Shown: positions 51,560 through 59,895, counted from the first letter of the stretch. The stretch is 64,000 nucleotides of DNA from CAWKGV01 sp963849305 (GCA_963849305.1 CAWKGV010000006.1:434001-498000), one strand, 5' to 3'. The notes: generated from the sequence alone by a model not told the origin. Numbers and translations are program-made.

Positions 51560-52489
51560 ATGGCGAACAAGGTCATCATCAGTTGCGCGATCACGGGCGC
51601 GATCCATACGCCAAGCATGTCGGATCACCTGCCGATCACCCCGGAGCAGATCGCCACTTCCGCGATCGAGGCGGCGGAAGCCGGCGCCGCGATCATCCAC
51701 CTGCACGCCCGCGACCCGGAAACCGGCGCCCCGACACCGGACCCGGCGGTGTTCATGCGTTTCCTGCCGATCATCAAGCAGGACACAGAGGCAGTGGTGA
51801 ACATCACCACCGGCGGCGGGCTCACCATGACCTTGGATGATCGGCTGGCCGCGCCTCTGCGAGCCAAGCCGGAGATGTGCAGCCTCAACATGGGCAGCAT
51901 GAACTTCAACATCTCCCGTGCCGGCGACCGGGTGAAGGCATGGAAGCACGACTGGGAGAAGCCGTATCTGGATCGCACCGACGACCACATCTTCCGCAAC
52001 ACGTTCCGCGACATCGAGGGCATCGTCGAGCGGCTCGGCAAGGCGCACGGCACGCGATTCGAGTTCGAGTGCTACGACGTAGGCCATCTGTACAATCTGG
52101 CGTACTGTTTGGACCGCAGGACCGTAGAGCCGCCCCTGTTCGTGCAGACCATCTTCGGCATCCTTGGCGGCATCGCGGCCGAGCCTCGGAACCTGCTATT
52201 CATGAAGGAGACGGCGGACCGCCTGTTCGGCGACGCTCATGTGTGGTCGGTGCTGGCAGCTGGCCGGCACCAGATGGCGTTCACCACAATGGCCGGGATC
52301 TTAGGCGGGAACGTGCGCGTGGGCTTGGAGGACAGCCTCTATATCGGCCGCGGCCGGCTCGCGAAATCCAATGCCGAGCAGGTGGCAAAAATTCGCCGCA
52401 TCCTCGAAGAGCTGAGTCTGGAGATCGCGACCCCGAAGGAAGCGCGGGATATCCTAAAGCTCAAGGGTGGCGACCGCGTGGGTTTCTGA
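51560..52489 (+). CDS. BKACE (beta-keto acid cleavage enzyme, DUF849)
   Basis: A 309-residue Zn-dependent TIM-barrel enzyme that cleaves a beta-keto acid with acetyl-CoA, 3-keto-5-aminohexanoate in the founding case. Metal ligands are in IIHLHARDPETG (HxH) and the conserved Glu/Asp in RVGLEDSLYIGRG. Other blocks are VNITTGGGLTMTLDDRLAAP and LAAGRHQMAFTTMAGILGGN. A GGGGAGGGG precedes the ATG. The family acts on many beta-keto acids, so the substrate here is open. A dipeptidase gene follows 44 bases later. Confidence 0.92.
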   Translation: MANKVIISCAITGAIHTPSMSDHLPITPEQIATSAIEAAEAGAAIIHLHARDPETGAPTPDPAVFMRFLPIIKQDTEAVVNITTGGGLTMTLDDRLAAPLRAKPEMCSLNMGSMNFNISRAGDRVKAWKHDWEKPYLDRTDDHIFRNTFRDIEGIVERLGKAHGTRFEFECYDVGHLYNLAYCLDRRTVEPPLFVQTIFGILGGIAAEPRNLLFMKETADRLFGDAHVWSVLAAGRHQMAFTTMAGILGGNVRVGLEDSLYIGRGRLAKSNAEQVAKIRRILEELSLEIATPKEARDILKLKGGDRVGF

Positions 52490-52533
52490 GCAAGTCCCTT
52501 GACGCGTTCGCCGGCGCCGGGAAGCGTGGGAGC

Positions 52534-53547
52534 ATGACGAACCCCCTTGCCGTCCATCGCTCGATCCTGACCCTCGACACTCATATCGACATTCCCTGGC
52601 CCAACGGGCCCGATCCGTTCGCGGACACATCGCGCAAGGTGGATGTGCCCAAGATGCTGCGCGGCGGTCTCGGCGCCGGTTGCTTCGCGGCTTACATACC
52701 GCAAATGGCGCGCACGCCCGAGAACGACCAGGCGGCGTTCGCGCGCGCCCTTGGAATGCTGGAAGTGATCCGCGGGATGGGCCGCGAAGAACGGGGTATG
52801 GATGTGCGGATCACCCCGACAGTGGCACAGATCGAGGCAGCGTGGCGCGATGGGGCGCTGGCCGTGGTACCTGCGATCGAGAACGGCTTCGCCATGGGGA
52901 CCGATCTGTCGCGCCTCGCGCGGTTCCGGGCTCTCGGCGCGCGTTACCTCACGCTGACGCATAACGGGCACAACGCGTTGGCCGACGCCGCCATTCCTCG
53001 CGCCGACCTGGGCGATAGGGCGGACGAGCACGGAGGACTGTCCGCGCTGGGCCGCGCCGCCATCGGCGAGCTTAACCGGCTGGGGATGCTGGTCGATGTC
53101 GCGCATGTATCGCGAGCCGCGATGTTGCAGGCCGCTGAATGCTCTCGCACGCCGGTCGTCGCGACCCATTCCTGCATCCGCGCGCTGTGCGATCACCCGC
53201 GCAATCTCGACAACGAGCAGCTAGATGCGCTCCGCGACGTGGGCGGGGTGGTGCAGATCACTGCGGTCTCGGCTTTCCTCAAGCGTGAGGCCAAGCCAGA
53301 CCAGGTCAGGGTCGCCGACCTCGTCGATCACATTGAGCACGCCGTGCGCCGCATCGGCGTCGCCCATGTGGGCATCTCCTCGGATTTCGACGGCGGCGGC
53401 GGATTTGGCGGCTGGAGCGACGCGTCCGAGTGCCCCAATGTCACCGCAGAGCTATTGCGTCGGGGCTACGGCGTGCCGGAGGTCGCGTCGCTTTGGGGCG
53501 GCAACTTCCTGCGCGTGCTGCGGATGGCGGAGGAGATCGCGGGATAG
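52534..53547 (+). CDS. Membrane (renal-type) dipeptidase
   Basis: A 337-residue M19-family zinc dipeptidase. Metal-site residues are visible as LDTHIDIP (HxD), PAIENGFAMG (Glu), VDVAHVS and VATHSCIRALCDHPRNL (His), with GISSDFDGGG (Asp) near the end. It likely hydrolyses dipeptides with flexible stereochemistry at the C-terminal residue. There is no signal peptide, so it is cytoplasmic. It may be co-transcribed with the BKACE gene. A hairpin follows. Confidence 0.92.
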   Translation: MTNPLAVHRSILTLDTHIDIPWPNGPDPFADTSRKVDVPKMLRGGLGAGCFAAYIPQMARTPENDQAAFARALGMLEVIRGMGREERGMDVRITPTVAQIEAAWRDGALAVVPAIENGFAMGTDLSRLARFRALGARYLTLTHNGHNALADAAIPRADLGDRADEHGGLSALGRAAIGELNRLGMLVDVAHVSRAAMLQAAECSRTPVVATHSCIRALCDHPRNLDNEQLDALRDVGGVVQITAVSAFLKREAKPDQVRVADLVDHIEHAVRRIGVAHVGISSDFDGGGGFGGWSDASECPNVTAELLRRGYGVPEVASLWGGNFLRVLRMAEEIAG

Positions 53548-53554
53548 CGGTCTG

Positions 53555-53582
53555 ACCTCCCCGTCCTTGCGGGAGGGGAGGT
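53555..53582. terminator. Bidirectional hairpin between dipeptidase and small membrane gene
   Basis: ACCTCCCC (53555-53562) pairs with GGGGAGGT (53575-53582), an 8-bp stem with a 12-base loop. It lies seven bases after the dipeptidase stop and 16 bases from the stop of the convergent gene, so it can end both transcripts. It belongs to the same GC-rich hairpin type seen at 7002, 30987 and 63239. Confidence 0.6.
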
Positions 53583-53598
53583 TCAAAGCCCAACGATA

Positions 53599-53787
53599 TC
53601 AGACGCCAGCGATAACCCGAGCGGCGACGAGAAGCAGCATCAGGGCAAGATAGCCGCGCAGCAGCATCAGCGAGAGGCGCACGGCCGGGGTCATGCGGAT
53701 AGGGCCGAGATCGGGGCGAAACAGCTTTTGCTCGGGAGCGTCGTCGAGCGGATGGATCACACGGATGTCGAAGGTGGTGTCGGACAT
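53599..53787 (-). CDS. Small single-span membrane protein downstream of NRAMP
   Basis: A 62-residue protein: a polar N-terminus (DTTFDIRVIHPLDDAPEQKL) then one membrane segment (VRLSLMLLRGYLALMLLLVA). GGGAGAG lies six bases before the ATG and the gene starts 16 bases after the NRAMP stop, so the two are co-transcribed. No family is recognised. It could be a small regulator or stabiliser of the transporter. Confidence 0.65.
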   Translation of the reverse strand: MSDTTFDIRVIHPLDDAPEQKLFRPDLGPIRMTPAVRLSLMLLRGYLALMLLLVAARVIAGV

Positions 53788-53803
53788 GGCGGCTCTCCCG
53801 TGA

Positions 53804-55099
53804 TCAGGCGGCGGCGGGGACCAGGCCGGGCAGCAGCACCTGCGCGGCCAGGATAAGCGACAGAGCGAACAGCAGGGCGATGCAGCTCCAGTTCACCCAA
53901 TTGTTCCAAGCGCGGTTGGCGAAACGTTCGCCCAGCATCTCCCGGTCGTTCAGGAGAAGCTGGAGGAAGATGATCGCCGAGGGCAGCATCAGCCCGGCGA
54001 CCACCTGGACGCTGATGATGATGGTTTGGAGCGGGGCGCCGGGGATCAGCACGAGGCAAGCAGCGGCGCCCACGCATACTGAATAGACGGCGTAGAATCG
54101 CGGGGCCTCGCCGATCCTGGCCTGCAAGGTGTTCTGCCAGCCCATCGCCTCACCCCAGGCCCAGGCCGAGGAGAGCGAGATCGCCGTGGCGCCCAGCATC
54201 GCGGCGTTGCACATCAGCAGCAGGATCAGCTTGGTGCCGGCCGCGCCGATCATACCCTTGAGGGCGCCCGCCATCTGCGCCGGATCCTGATAGGCCCCGC
54301 CGGTGCGATACAGGGCATCGCCCACCAGCATCATGCATCCGGCGAACACCACGACGGCGACGGCGCCGATGAACGTGTCGAGCCGTGCCGCGCCTAGGTC
54401 CGCGAAGCGCAGCCGCTTATCTGCCACGCAGGACTGCTGGAAAAAGAGCTGCCAGGGCGCGATCGTGGTCCCGACGATCGCTATCACCAGGAATACAAGC
54501 TGGCCGGTCAGTCCGCCTGCGGGCAGGCGCGGCACGACCGTGTCCCGCAGCGCGGCGCCCCAGTGCGGGCCAATTAGCCAGGTCAGTGCGAACCAGGCGA
54601 AGCTCAGGGCGCAGAGCCCGAGGGTCATGCGCTCCCAACGCCGATAGCTACCGGTCCCGACGAGCAGGATCAGTCCGATAGCCGCGAGTGGCACGGCGAT
54701 CGCGGGCGCCACGCCGAATTGACGCGCAGCAAGAGCGATAGCGGCGAATTCGGTGACCAGGGTGAGGAAGTTCACCAGCAGTAGATCGAACAGCGAGAAC
54801 CGGCCCCACCAGGCACCAAACCGCTGGTAGATCATGGCGGCGTGGCCCTGGCCGGTCGCGATGCCGAGCCGGGCGACCATCTCCTGCACGAAGTAGGTGA
54901 TCGGCAGCAGGAGCAGCAGAACCCATAGCAAGTTGGTTCCGTACTGCGCGCCGGCCTGCGTGTACGTGGATACCGCGCCCGCGTCGTTATCCGCGACCAT
55001 CACGATCAGGCCGGGGCCGGCGACCATCAGGTAACGCAGGAGCCGCTGCCGCCACCCGGTGCGGCCCACCACCTGCCGCGAATGTAGTGTGAGGGACAT
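53804..55099 (-). CDS. Atypical NRAMP-family divalent cation transporter
   Basis: A 431-residue transporter with about 11 membrane segments. The family framework is clear: AGPGLIVMVADNDAGAVSTY in TM1, GAQYGTNLLWVLLLLLPITY in TM2, and IVGTTIAPWQLFFQQSCVAD in TM6. The metal site differs from standard MntH: the DPGN motif reads DAGA (39-42) and the TM6 MPH motif reads APW (214-216). The Asp is kept but the Asn and the soft-metal-selecting Met are lost. A Met-to-Ala change is described for magnesium-transporting NRAMP relatives, so Mg(2+) uptake is a real option. Its GGAGAAGG ribosome site is locked in a hairpin and preceded by two short upstream ORFs. Confidence 0.85.
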   Translation of the reverse strand: MSLTLHSRQVVGRTGWRQRLLRYLMVAGPGLIVMVADNDAGAVSTYTQAGAQYGTNLLWVLLLLLPITYFVQEMVARLGIATGQGHAAMIYQRFGAWWGRFSLFDLLLVNFLTLVTEFAAIALAARQFGVAPAIAVPLAAIGLILLVGTGSYRRWERMTLGLCALSFAWFALTWLIGPHWGAALRDTVVPRLPAGGLTGQLVFLVIAIVGTTIAPWQLFFQQSCVADKRLRFADLGAARLDTFIGAVAVVVFAGCMMLVGDALYRTGGAYQDPAQMAGALKGMIGAAGTKLILLLMCNAAMLGATAISLSSAWAWGEAMGWQNTLQARIGEAPRFYAVYSVCVGAAACLVLIPGAPLQTIIISVQVVAGLMLPSAIIFLQLLLNDREMLGERFANRAWNNWVNWSCIALLFALSLILAAQVLLPGLVPAAA

Positions 55100-55101
55100 T
55101 G

Positions 55102-55152
55102 CCGCCTTCTCCGTCCGTCCGATCCGGGCGGGAGAAGGCGGACAGCCGCCTC
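55102..55152 (-). promoter_or_regulatory. Ribosome-site-sequestering hairpin with competing stem, NRAMP leader
   Basis: On the minus strand CCGCCTTCTCC (55141-55131) pairs perfectly over 11 bp with GGAGAAGGCGG (55112-55102), leaving an 18-base loop. The 3' arm contains the Shine-Dalgarno GGAGAAGG, five bases before the NRAMP ATG. A competing hairpin uses the same 5' arm: AGGCGG (55151-55146) with CCGCCT (55141-55136) around a four-base loop. The two cannot coexist, so the second would free the ribosome site. No U-run follows, so this looks like translational rather than transcriptional control. Confidence 0.65.
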
Positions 55153-55165
55153 GCTTCCCCCGGAC

Positions 55166-55222
55166 CTAGGTCACGCGTGGACCGGGCCTGAGAGCCCGGC
55201 CCCAACTAGGGCCGTCATCCAT
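55166..55222 (-). CDS. Candidate 18-residue leader peptide (uORF2)
   Basis: ATG at 55222 with AAGGAG seven bases upstream, encoding MDDGPSWGRALRPGPRVT and ending in TAG. It overlaps the stop of uORF1 in a TGATG junction. The stop lies 14 bases before the first base of the competing stem in the NRAMP leader, so a ribosome slowed at its end could affect folding. The acidic/proline-containing start (DDGP) and later PGP recall leader peptides such as MgtL that stall or destabilise ribosomes. A CCGGGC/GCCCGG hairpin lies within it. Confidence 0.5.
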   Translation of the reverse strand: MDDGPSWGRALRPGPRVT

Positions 55223-55317
55223 CACGAGTCTCCTTGTGACCGTCGCGCGCAGGGCCGCGTCCGGCCGCTGCATGGGCGGAAGCGATCGGCGCTGGCGAAA
55301 GCAGGGTGGACGGTCAT
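55222..55317 (-). CDS. Candidate 31-residue leader peptide (uORF1)
   Basis: ATG at 55317 with AGGAGG five bases upstream; it encodes MTVHPAFASADRFRPCSGRT followed by 11 more residues to a TGA that overlaps the ATG of uORF2. It has no similarity I recognise. Its ribosome site is itself the 3' arm of a stem-loop (55322-55354). Position and coupling point to a regulatory peptide rather than a protein product. Confidence 0.45.
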   Translation of the reverse strand: MTVHPAFASADRFRPCSGRTRPCARRSQGDS

Positions 55318-55321
55318 GCAA

Positions 55322-55354
55322 GCCTCCTTCATCGGGCTGTCCAGCCCAGGAGGC
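55322..55354 (-). promoter_or_regulatory. Hairpin masking the uORF1 ribosome site
   Basis: On the minus strand GCCTCCT (55354-55348) pairs with AGGAGGC (55328-55322), and inside this a second stem GGGCT/AGCCC (55347-55343 with 55338-55334) closes on a four-base loop GGAC. The AGGAGG that serves uORF1 is fully in the outer stem. With the hairpin at the transporter start, this makes two of the leader's three ribosome sites masked. Confidence 0.55.
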
Positions 55355-55488
55355 CCAGACCGCGACAGGGTCAGCCGGAGGCAGTTCCCTGAAACGCGGC
55401 CACAGAACGCTCCCGGACGCTTGGTCCCGCCAACGACCAACTGAGCGGCTCGGCGGGGTCGCGACTAGATCGAGGGTTCATGTGATCC

Positions 55489-55516
55489 ATAAAAGCTGTT
55501 GACCCGCATCCGGCAA
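55489..55516 (-). promoter_or_regulatory. Weak candidate promoter for the NRAMP leader
   Basis: On the minus strand TTGCCG (55516-55511) and TTTTAT (55494-55489) are separated by 16 bases, a fair sigma-70-like pair. Transcription from here would give a leader of nearly 400 bases covering both upstream ORFs and hairpins. Single-motif evidence only. Confidence 0.3.
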
Positions 55517-55629
55517 GCAACGCACGGCACCGGAAGGCCGGCGGACCAGGCGGCCCACCAACGTTCGTCATCTAGGCCGCCGAATATGTCCGATCAAGTA
55601 CCCTGTCTAGTGCTGGGAATAATTCCGCG

Positions 55630-55986
55630 TCACAGGGCCTCGACATTAACGATCCGGAATAGCAGTTCGTCCTGCCCCGGCCGGACCAGCGTCAGGTATT
55701 CTCCTGGTCGGACCAGCCGTACCTGCAACTCCCAAAGTGGCTCGTCCTCGCCGCGCGCGCTGCGCAGCCCCCAGCCCTCCCCCACAGGGACCAGGATGCC
55801 GTGCCAATCCTCCCGGTCACGCCAGAAGCGGCGTACTGGCCATGGCTCCTCGCCGCAAGCCGGCTCGATCTGCCCGCGGGCATCGAGGCACAGTTCCAGC
55901 TCCATCCCGGAGCGCGTGTCCCCGCCCGGTAAGCCAGGGGCGCGGGCCAGCAGGGTGGTGACACGGCTCAGGCGGGCACCGGGCAT
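55630..55986 (-). CDS. Hypothetical protein downstream of kup
   Basis: A 118-residue, soluble, beta-rich protein with several Trp/Arg stretches (EEPWPVRRFWRDREDWHGIL, PLWELQVRLVRPGEYLTLVR). It starts 19 bases after the kup stop in the same direction and is probably co-transcribed. I recognise no domain. Codon use matches the neighbours, so it is likely a real gene of narrow distribution. Confidence 0.6.
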   Translation of the reverse strand: MPGARLSRVTTLLARAPGLPGGDTRSGMELELCLDARGQIEPACGEEPWPVRRFWRDREDWHGILVPVGEGWGLRSARGEDEPLWELQVRLVRPGEYLTLVRPGQDELLFRIVNVEAL

Positions 55987-56005
55987 CCAACCTCCGTCTT
56001 CGCGC

Positions 56006-57892
56006 TCAGATCGCCACGCGCACCCCGAGTTCGACCACGCGATCGGAGGGGATACGGAAGAACTCCGTCGCGGGCACCGCGTTGCGTGCCATCAGCAGGA
56101 ACAGCCAGCGCCGCCAGAGCGACATCTTTGGCGCCATCGCCGGGACCATCACTTCGCGGCCCAGGAAGTAGCTCGCCTGCATCGGGTCGAACACGACTCC
56201 GTGGGAGTTCAGTTCCTCGAGGGCGCGGGGGATATCTGGGCTTTCCATGAAGCCGTAGCGCAAAGTCACCCGATGGATTCCAGGCGCCAACTCCTCCACA
56301 TCCATCCTGCGGCGGGCTTCGGGGACATCCAGGTTCTTGACCGTGACGAACAGCACGCGCTCGTGCAACACCTTATTGTGTTTCAGGTTATGCAGCAGCG
56401 CCGCCGGGACGTAATCGGGGTTGCTGGTGAGGAAGATCGCCTGACCCGGGACGCGCAGCGTGCGCGACTGCGGCAGCCGGGCCAAGAATGAGGCGAGCGG
56501 CAGACTGTCCTGCTTCCAGCGCGCGAGCAGCAGATCCCGCCCACGCTTCCATGATGTCATCAAGGCCATCAACGCCAGGCCGAAGGCAAGCGGCACCCAG
56601 CCGCCCTCGATGACTTTGATCGTGTTGGCGGAAAAGAAGGTGAGATCGACCAGGAAGAAGAACCCGAATACGGCACCGGCGACAATGCGGGGCCAGCCGA
56701 ACTGCCGGCGGAACACGACCGCGGCGAGCACTGCGGTGCAGGTAAAGGTGCCAGTCACAGCGATCCCGTAAGCCGAGGCGAGGCTGTCGCTGGTCCGGAA
56801 CCCAAAGACGAGCGCGAGCACGCCCACCGCGAGCGCGAAATTCACCTGCGGGACATAGATTTGCCCCTCGATCGGACTGGTGTGGCGCACGGTCAGGCGT
56901 GGGAGAAACCCTAGCTGCATACACTGACGTGTCATGGAGTAGGCCCCGGTGATCACCGCTTGGCTGGCGATGACGGTCGCCAGGGCCGAGAGGACCACCA
57001 GAGGCAGCCGCACCCAATCCGGACCCGAAAGGAAGAACGGGTTTTCGATCGCCCTCGGGTCGCTGATAACCAGCGCGCCCTGGCCGAAGTAGTTCAACAC
57101 CAGCGCGGGGAGCACGAAGAACGTCCAGCTCAGGCGGATCGGATGCGCGCCGAAATGCCCCATATCGGCATACAGCGCCTCAGCACCGGTGACGCACAGC
57201 ACCACAGCGCCCAGCACGATGAAGGCCATGGCCTTGTAAACGATGCAAAGCTGCACGGCGTAGCTAGGGGACAGCGCGAGCAGGACATATGGGTGCTGGC
57301 GGATTTCATTAATCCCGAGCAGCGCGATGGCCACGAACCAAAGCGACATCACCGGGCCGAACAACCGGCCCACGCTGCCAGTGCCGCGGTATTGCACGGC
57401 GAACAATACCAAGATTACCACGGCGCTGATCGGCAGCACGTATCTCTGAAGCTCTGGCCGCGACACCTCCAACCCCTCGATCGCCGAGAGCACCGAGATG
57501 GCCGGCGTGATCAGTCCGTCGCCGAAGAACAGGCACGCCCCGGCGATCCCCACCAATGCCACAGCGGCGCGCATCCGGGGAGTGACGCAGACACGCTGAG
57601 CCAATGCCATCAGCGCGAGTACCCCGCCCTCTCCCCGGTTGTCGGCGCGCATCACCAGCATCACGTATTTGATCGTGACGATCAGGATCAGCGACCAGAA
57701 GATCAGGGACAGTATGCCCAGAACCTCCACGTTGGAGACCCTGATGTCCTTGAACAAGATTAAGCTGGCCTTGAACGCGTACAGCGGACTGGTGCCGATA
57801 TCGCCATAGACAACGCCAAGCACCGCAATCAGTGCGCCTAGTTCTGGGAACCGCCCGCGGCCCTGCTCCGCTGCGGCCGTGGCCACCACCAT
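56006..57892 (-). CDS. kup: Kup low-affinity potassium transporter
   Basis: A 628-residue proton-coupled potassium importer of normal length with 12 membrane segments. The family opening VLGVVYGDIGTSPLYAFKAS is at about residues 25-45. Further blocks are NRGEGGVLALMALAQRV, FFGDGLITPAISVLSAIEGL and QAVITGAYSMTRQCMQLGFL. ATG 57892 has GGGAAGG at good spacing; the in-frame ATG 57 bases upstream lacks a site. A hypothetical gene follows in the same unit. Confidence 0.95.
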   Translation of the reverse strand: MVVATAAAEQGRGRFPELGALIAVLGVVYGDIGTSPLYAFKASLILFKDIRVSNVEVLGILSLIFWSLILIVTIKYVMLVMRADNRGEGGVLALMALAQRVCVTPRMRAAVALVGIAGACLFFGDGLITPAISVLSAIEGLEVSRPELQRYVLPISAVVILVLFAVQYRGTGSVGRLFGPVMSLWFVAIALLGINEIRQHPYVLLALSPSYAVQLCIVYKAMAFIVLGAVVLCVTGAEALYADMGHFGAHPIRLSWTFFVLPALVLNYFGQGALVISDPRAIENPFFLSGPDWVRLPLVVLSALATVIASQAVITGAYSMTRQCMQLGFLPRLTVRHTSPIEGQIYVPQVNFALAVGVLALVFGFRTSDSLASAYGIAVTGTFTCTAVLAAVVFRRQFGWPRIVAGAVFGFFFLVDLTFFSANTIKVIEGGWVPLAFGLALMALMTSWKRGRDLLLARWKQDSLPLASFLARLPQSRTLRVPGQAIFLTSNPDYVPAALLHNLKHNKVLHERVLFVTVKNLDVPEARRRMDVEELAPGIHRVTLRYGFMESPDIPRALEELNSHGVVFDPMQASYFLGREVMVPAMAPKMSLWRRWLFLLMARNAVPATEFFRIPSDRVVELGVRVAI

Positions 57893-57970
57893 TCGCCTTC
57901 CCTTTGCCAAAGCCGCGGACGCATAGCGCCGGGTTTGCCAATCTGACAAGCGCGGCGGCTACGGCCGGGT

Positions 57971-58762
57971 TCAGTGGCCCCGCAGGATTTGCGACAGGAA
58001 CAGGCGCAGCCGGTCGGTCTGCGGGTGCTCGAACAACTGCTCGGGCGGCCCGCTTTCGACGATCTCGCCACGGTCCATGAACACCACGCGATCCGCTACC
58101 CGCCGCGCGAAACCCATCTCGTGCGTAACGCAAACCATCGTCATGCCGGACTCAGCAAGCTCGATCATCACGTCCAGTACTTCCTTGATCATCTCGGGAT
58201 CGAGCGCGGAGGTTGGTTCGTCGAACAGCATAATCTTCGGTCGCATACACAGCGCCCTGGCGATCGCTACACGCTGCTGCTGGCCTCCGGAGAGCTGGCC
58301 TGGGTACTTGCGCGCCTGCTCGGGGATCTTGACGCGCTCCAGATAGGTCATCGCCAGCTCCTCGGCCTGCGCCTTTGGCATCTTGCGGACCCAGATCGGC
58401 GCCAGAGTGCAGTTCTCCAGTATGGTCAGATGCGGGAACAGGTTGAACGACTGGAAGACCATTCCGACCTCGCGGCGGATCGTATCCAGCGATCGGGTAT
58501 CGTCGGTAAGCTCGGTACCGTCCACGACAATTCGCCCCTCTTGGTGCGTCTCCAAGCGGTTGACGCAGCGGATCATGGTGGATTTTCCGGACCCGGAGGG
58601 GCCGCAGACGACCACGCGCTCCTTCTGCGCCACGATCAACGAGACGTCCCGCAGAACGTGCAGCGCGCCGTACCACTTGTTCACTCTGTCGAGCACAATG
58701 GCCGGCGGCTCATTGGCGCCCGCCCGTGGAGAGGCGGACACGGTGGCGGTGGATTGGCGCAT
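57971..58762 (-). CDS. aapP: Polar amino-acid ABC transporter ATP-binding protein (AapP-like)
   Basis: A 263-residue ABC ATPase. Walker A is GPSGSGKST, the signature LSGGQQQRVAIARAL, and Walker B IMLFDEPTSALDPEM, with the H-loop in VCVTHEMGF. It is closest in pattern to GltL/AapP ATPases that power uptake of glutamate, aspartate and other L-amino acids. It is the last gene of the aapJ-Q-M-P order on the minus strand and starts 14 bases after aapM. Confidence 0.95.
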   Translation of the reverse strand: MRQSTATVSASPRAGANEPPAIVLDRVNKWYGALHVLRDVSLIVAQKERVVVCGPSGSGKSTMIRCVNRLETHQEGRIVVDGTELTDDTRSLDTIRREVGMVFQSFNLFPHLTILENCTLAPIWVRKMPKAQAEELAMTYLERVKIPEQARKYPGQLSGGQQQRVAIARALCMRPKIMLFDEPTSALDPEMIKEVLDVMIELAESGMTMVCVTHEMGFARRVADRVVFMDRGEIVESGPPEQLFEHPQTDRLRLFLSQILRGH

Positions 58763-58776
58763 GTCCAGGTTCCTCG

Positions 58777-59892
58777 TCAGCGACGGCGGGCCCGATTCAG
58801 CTCGATCTCCAGGCTGCGGCTGTATTTCGACATGGCGAAGCAGAAGACGAAGTAGATCACCGCGAGCAGGAGATAGACCTCGTTGCCGTACCCCTGCCAA
58901 GGCGGGTCGGCCACCGCCGTGGTTCCAGCCTTCAGCAGATCGAAGATGCCGACGATCAGCACCAGCGAGGTGTCCTTGAAGAACCCGATGAAGGTGTTCA
59001 CCAAAGGCGGTATCACTAGCCTCAGCGCCTGCGGGAGAGTGACCAGCCAGGTCTTCTTCCAGTAGCTCAGGCCGAGCGCATCCGCGGCCTCGCCTTGGCC
59101 CTTGGGCAGCGACTGCAACCCGGCGCGCACCACCTCGGCCAAGTAGGCGGCGGCGAACAGGATAATGGCGACCTGGGCGCTCAATAGCTTGTCCACGTCC
59201 ATGCCGGCCGGCATGAACAGCGGGAACAGGACGGTCGCCATGAACAGCCAGCCGATCAGCGGCGCGCCCCGTATCAGCTCGACGTAAGCGACGCAGAGCA
59301 GCCTGACGGCCGGCATACTGGTCGAGCGGCGGCCGAGGGCCACCAGCACCGCCAACGGGAAGGCCGCCGCAAGCCCCAGAGTGGCCAGGATCAGCGTCAG
59401 CGGCAGGCCGCCCCGCTGGTATTGCGCCACATAGGGCATCCCAAGCACCCCGCCCCACATCAGCAGTGCGACCACGCCCAGGGTCACGACCCAGATGAGA
59501 GCGAGTTCCTTGCGCCAGAACCGTCGCATCGCCGAGACGGCGTACAACGCGACGAATAAAATGATGCAGATGGCCGGCCGCCATTGCTGGTTATATGGGT
59601 AAAACGCGAACAGGATGAAGCGGTACTTCTCCTTTACCACCGCCCAGCAGGCGCCGGTTCCCTGCGCCGCGGCGCAGGCGCTGGTATTTGGAACGTTGGC
59701 GCCTTCCGGGACGCTATATACAGCGTGGACGAACGCCCAATCGATGAAGCCCCATGCGGCTTCAATGATGGCGTAGAGTAGGACCAGGGTGACTACTGTT
59801 GACCACCAGGAGCCGAATAAGTTGGTCCGCGCCCATGCAACCGGGCCGGAGCGCACCAGCGGCGGCAATGAGCGATTTTCCGCCGCGGACAT
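58777..59892 (-). CDS. aapM: Amino-acid ABC transporter permease (AapM-like)
   Basis: A 371-residue permease with a long N-terminal extension (segments plus a Cys-containing periplasmic loop) typical of AapM. The HisM-type core follows: LPLTLILATLGLAAAFPLAV, ELIRGAPLIGWLFMATVLFP, and the EAA loop in EAADALGLSYWKKTWLVTLP and QALRLVIPPLVNTFIGFFKD. It pairs with the AapQ-like permease encoded three bases upstream. Confidence 0.94.
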   Translation of the reverse strand: MSAAENRSLPPLVRSGPVAWARTNLFGSWWSTVVTLVLLYAIIEAAWGFIDWAFVHAVYSVPEGANVPNTSACAAAQGTGACWAVVKEKYRFILFAFYPYNQQWRPAICIILFVALYAVSAMRRFWRKELALIWVVTLGVVALLMWGGVLGMPYVAQYQRGGLPLTLILATLGLAAAFPLAVLVALGRRSTSMPAVRLLCVAYVELIRGAPLIGWLFMATVLFPLFMPAGMDVDKLLSAQVAIILFAAAYLAEVVRAGLQSLPKGQGEAADALGLSYWKKTWLVTLPQALRLVIPPLVNTFIGFFKDTSLVLIVGIFDLLKAGTTAVADPPWQGYGNEVYLLLAVIYFVFCFAMSKYSRSLEIELNRARRR

Positions 59893-59895
59893 CGC

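Noticed and set aside
55100..55629. Known manganese (yybP-ykoY) or magnesium (M-box) riboswitch upstream of the NRAMP gene
   Set aside because: The conserved cores of these classes are not visible; the hairpins and upstream ORFs are reported as a separate, unclassified leader instead.
57309..58133. 274-codon - strand ORF within kup and aapP
   Set aside because: It is a same-strand shadow in another frame of kup, Arg/Gly-rich, crossing a gene boundary.
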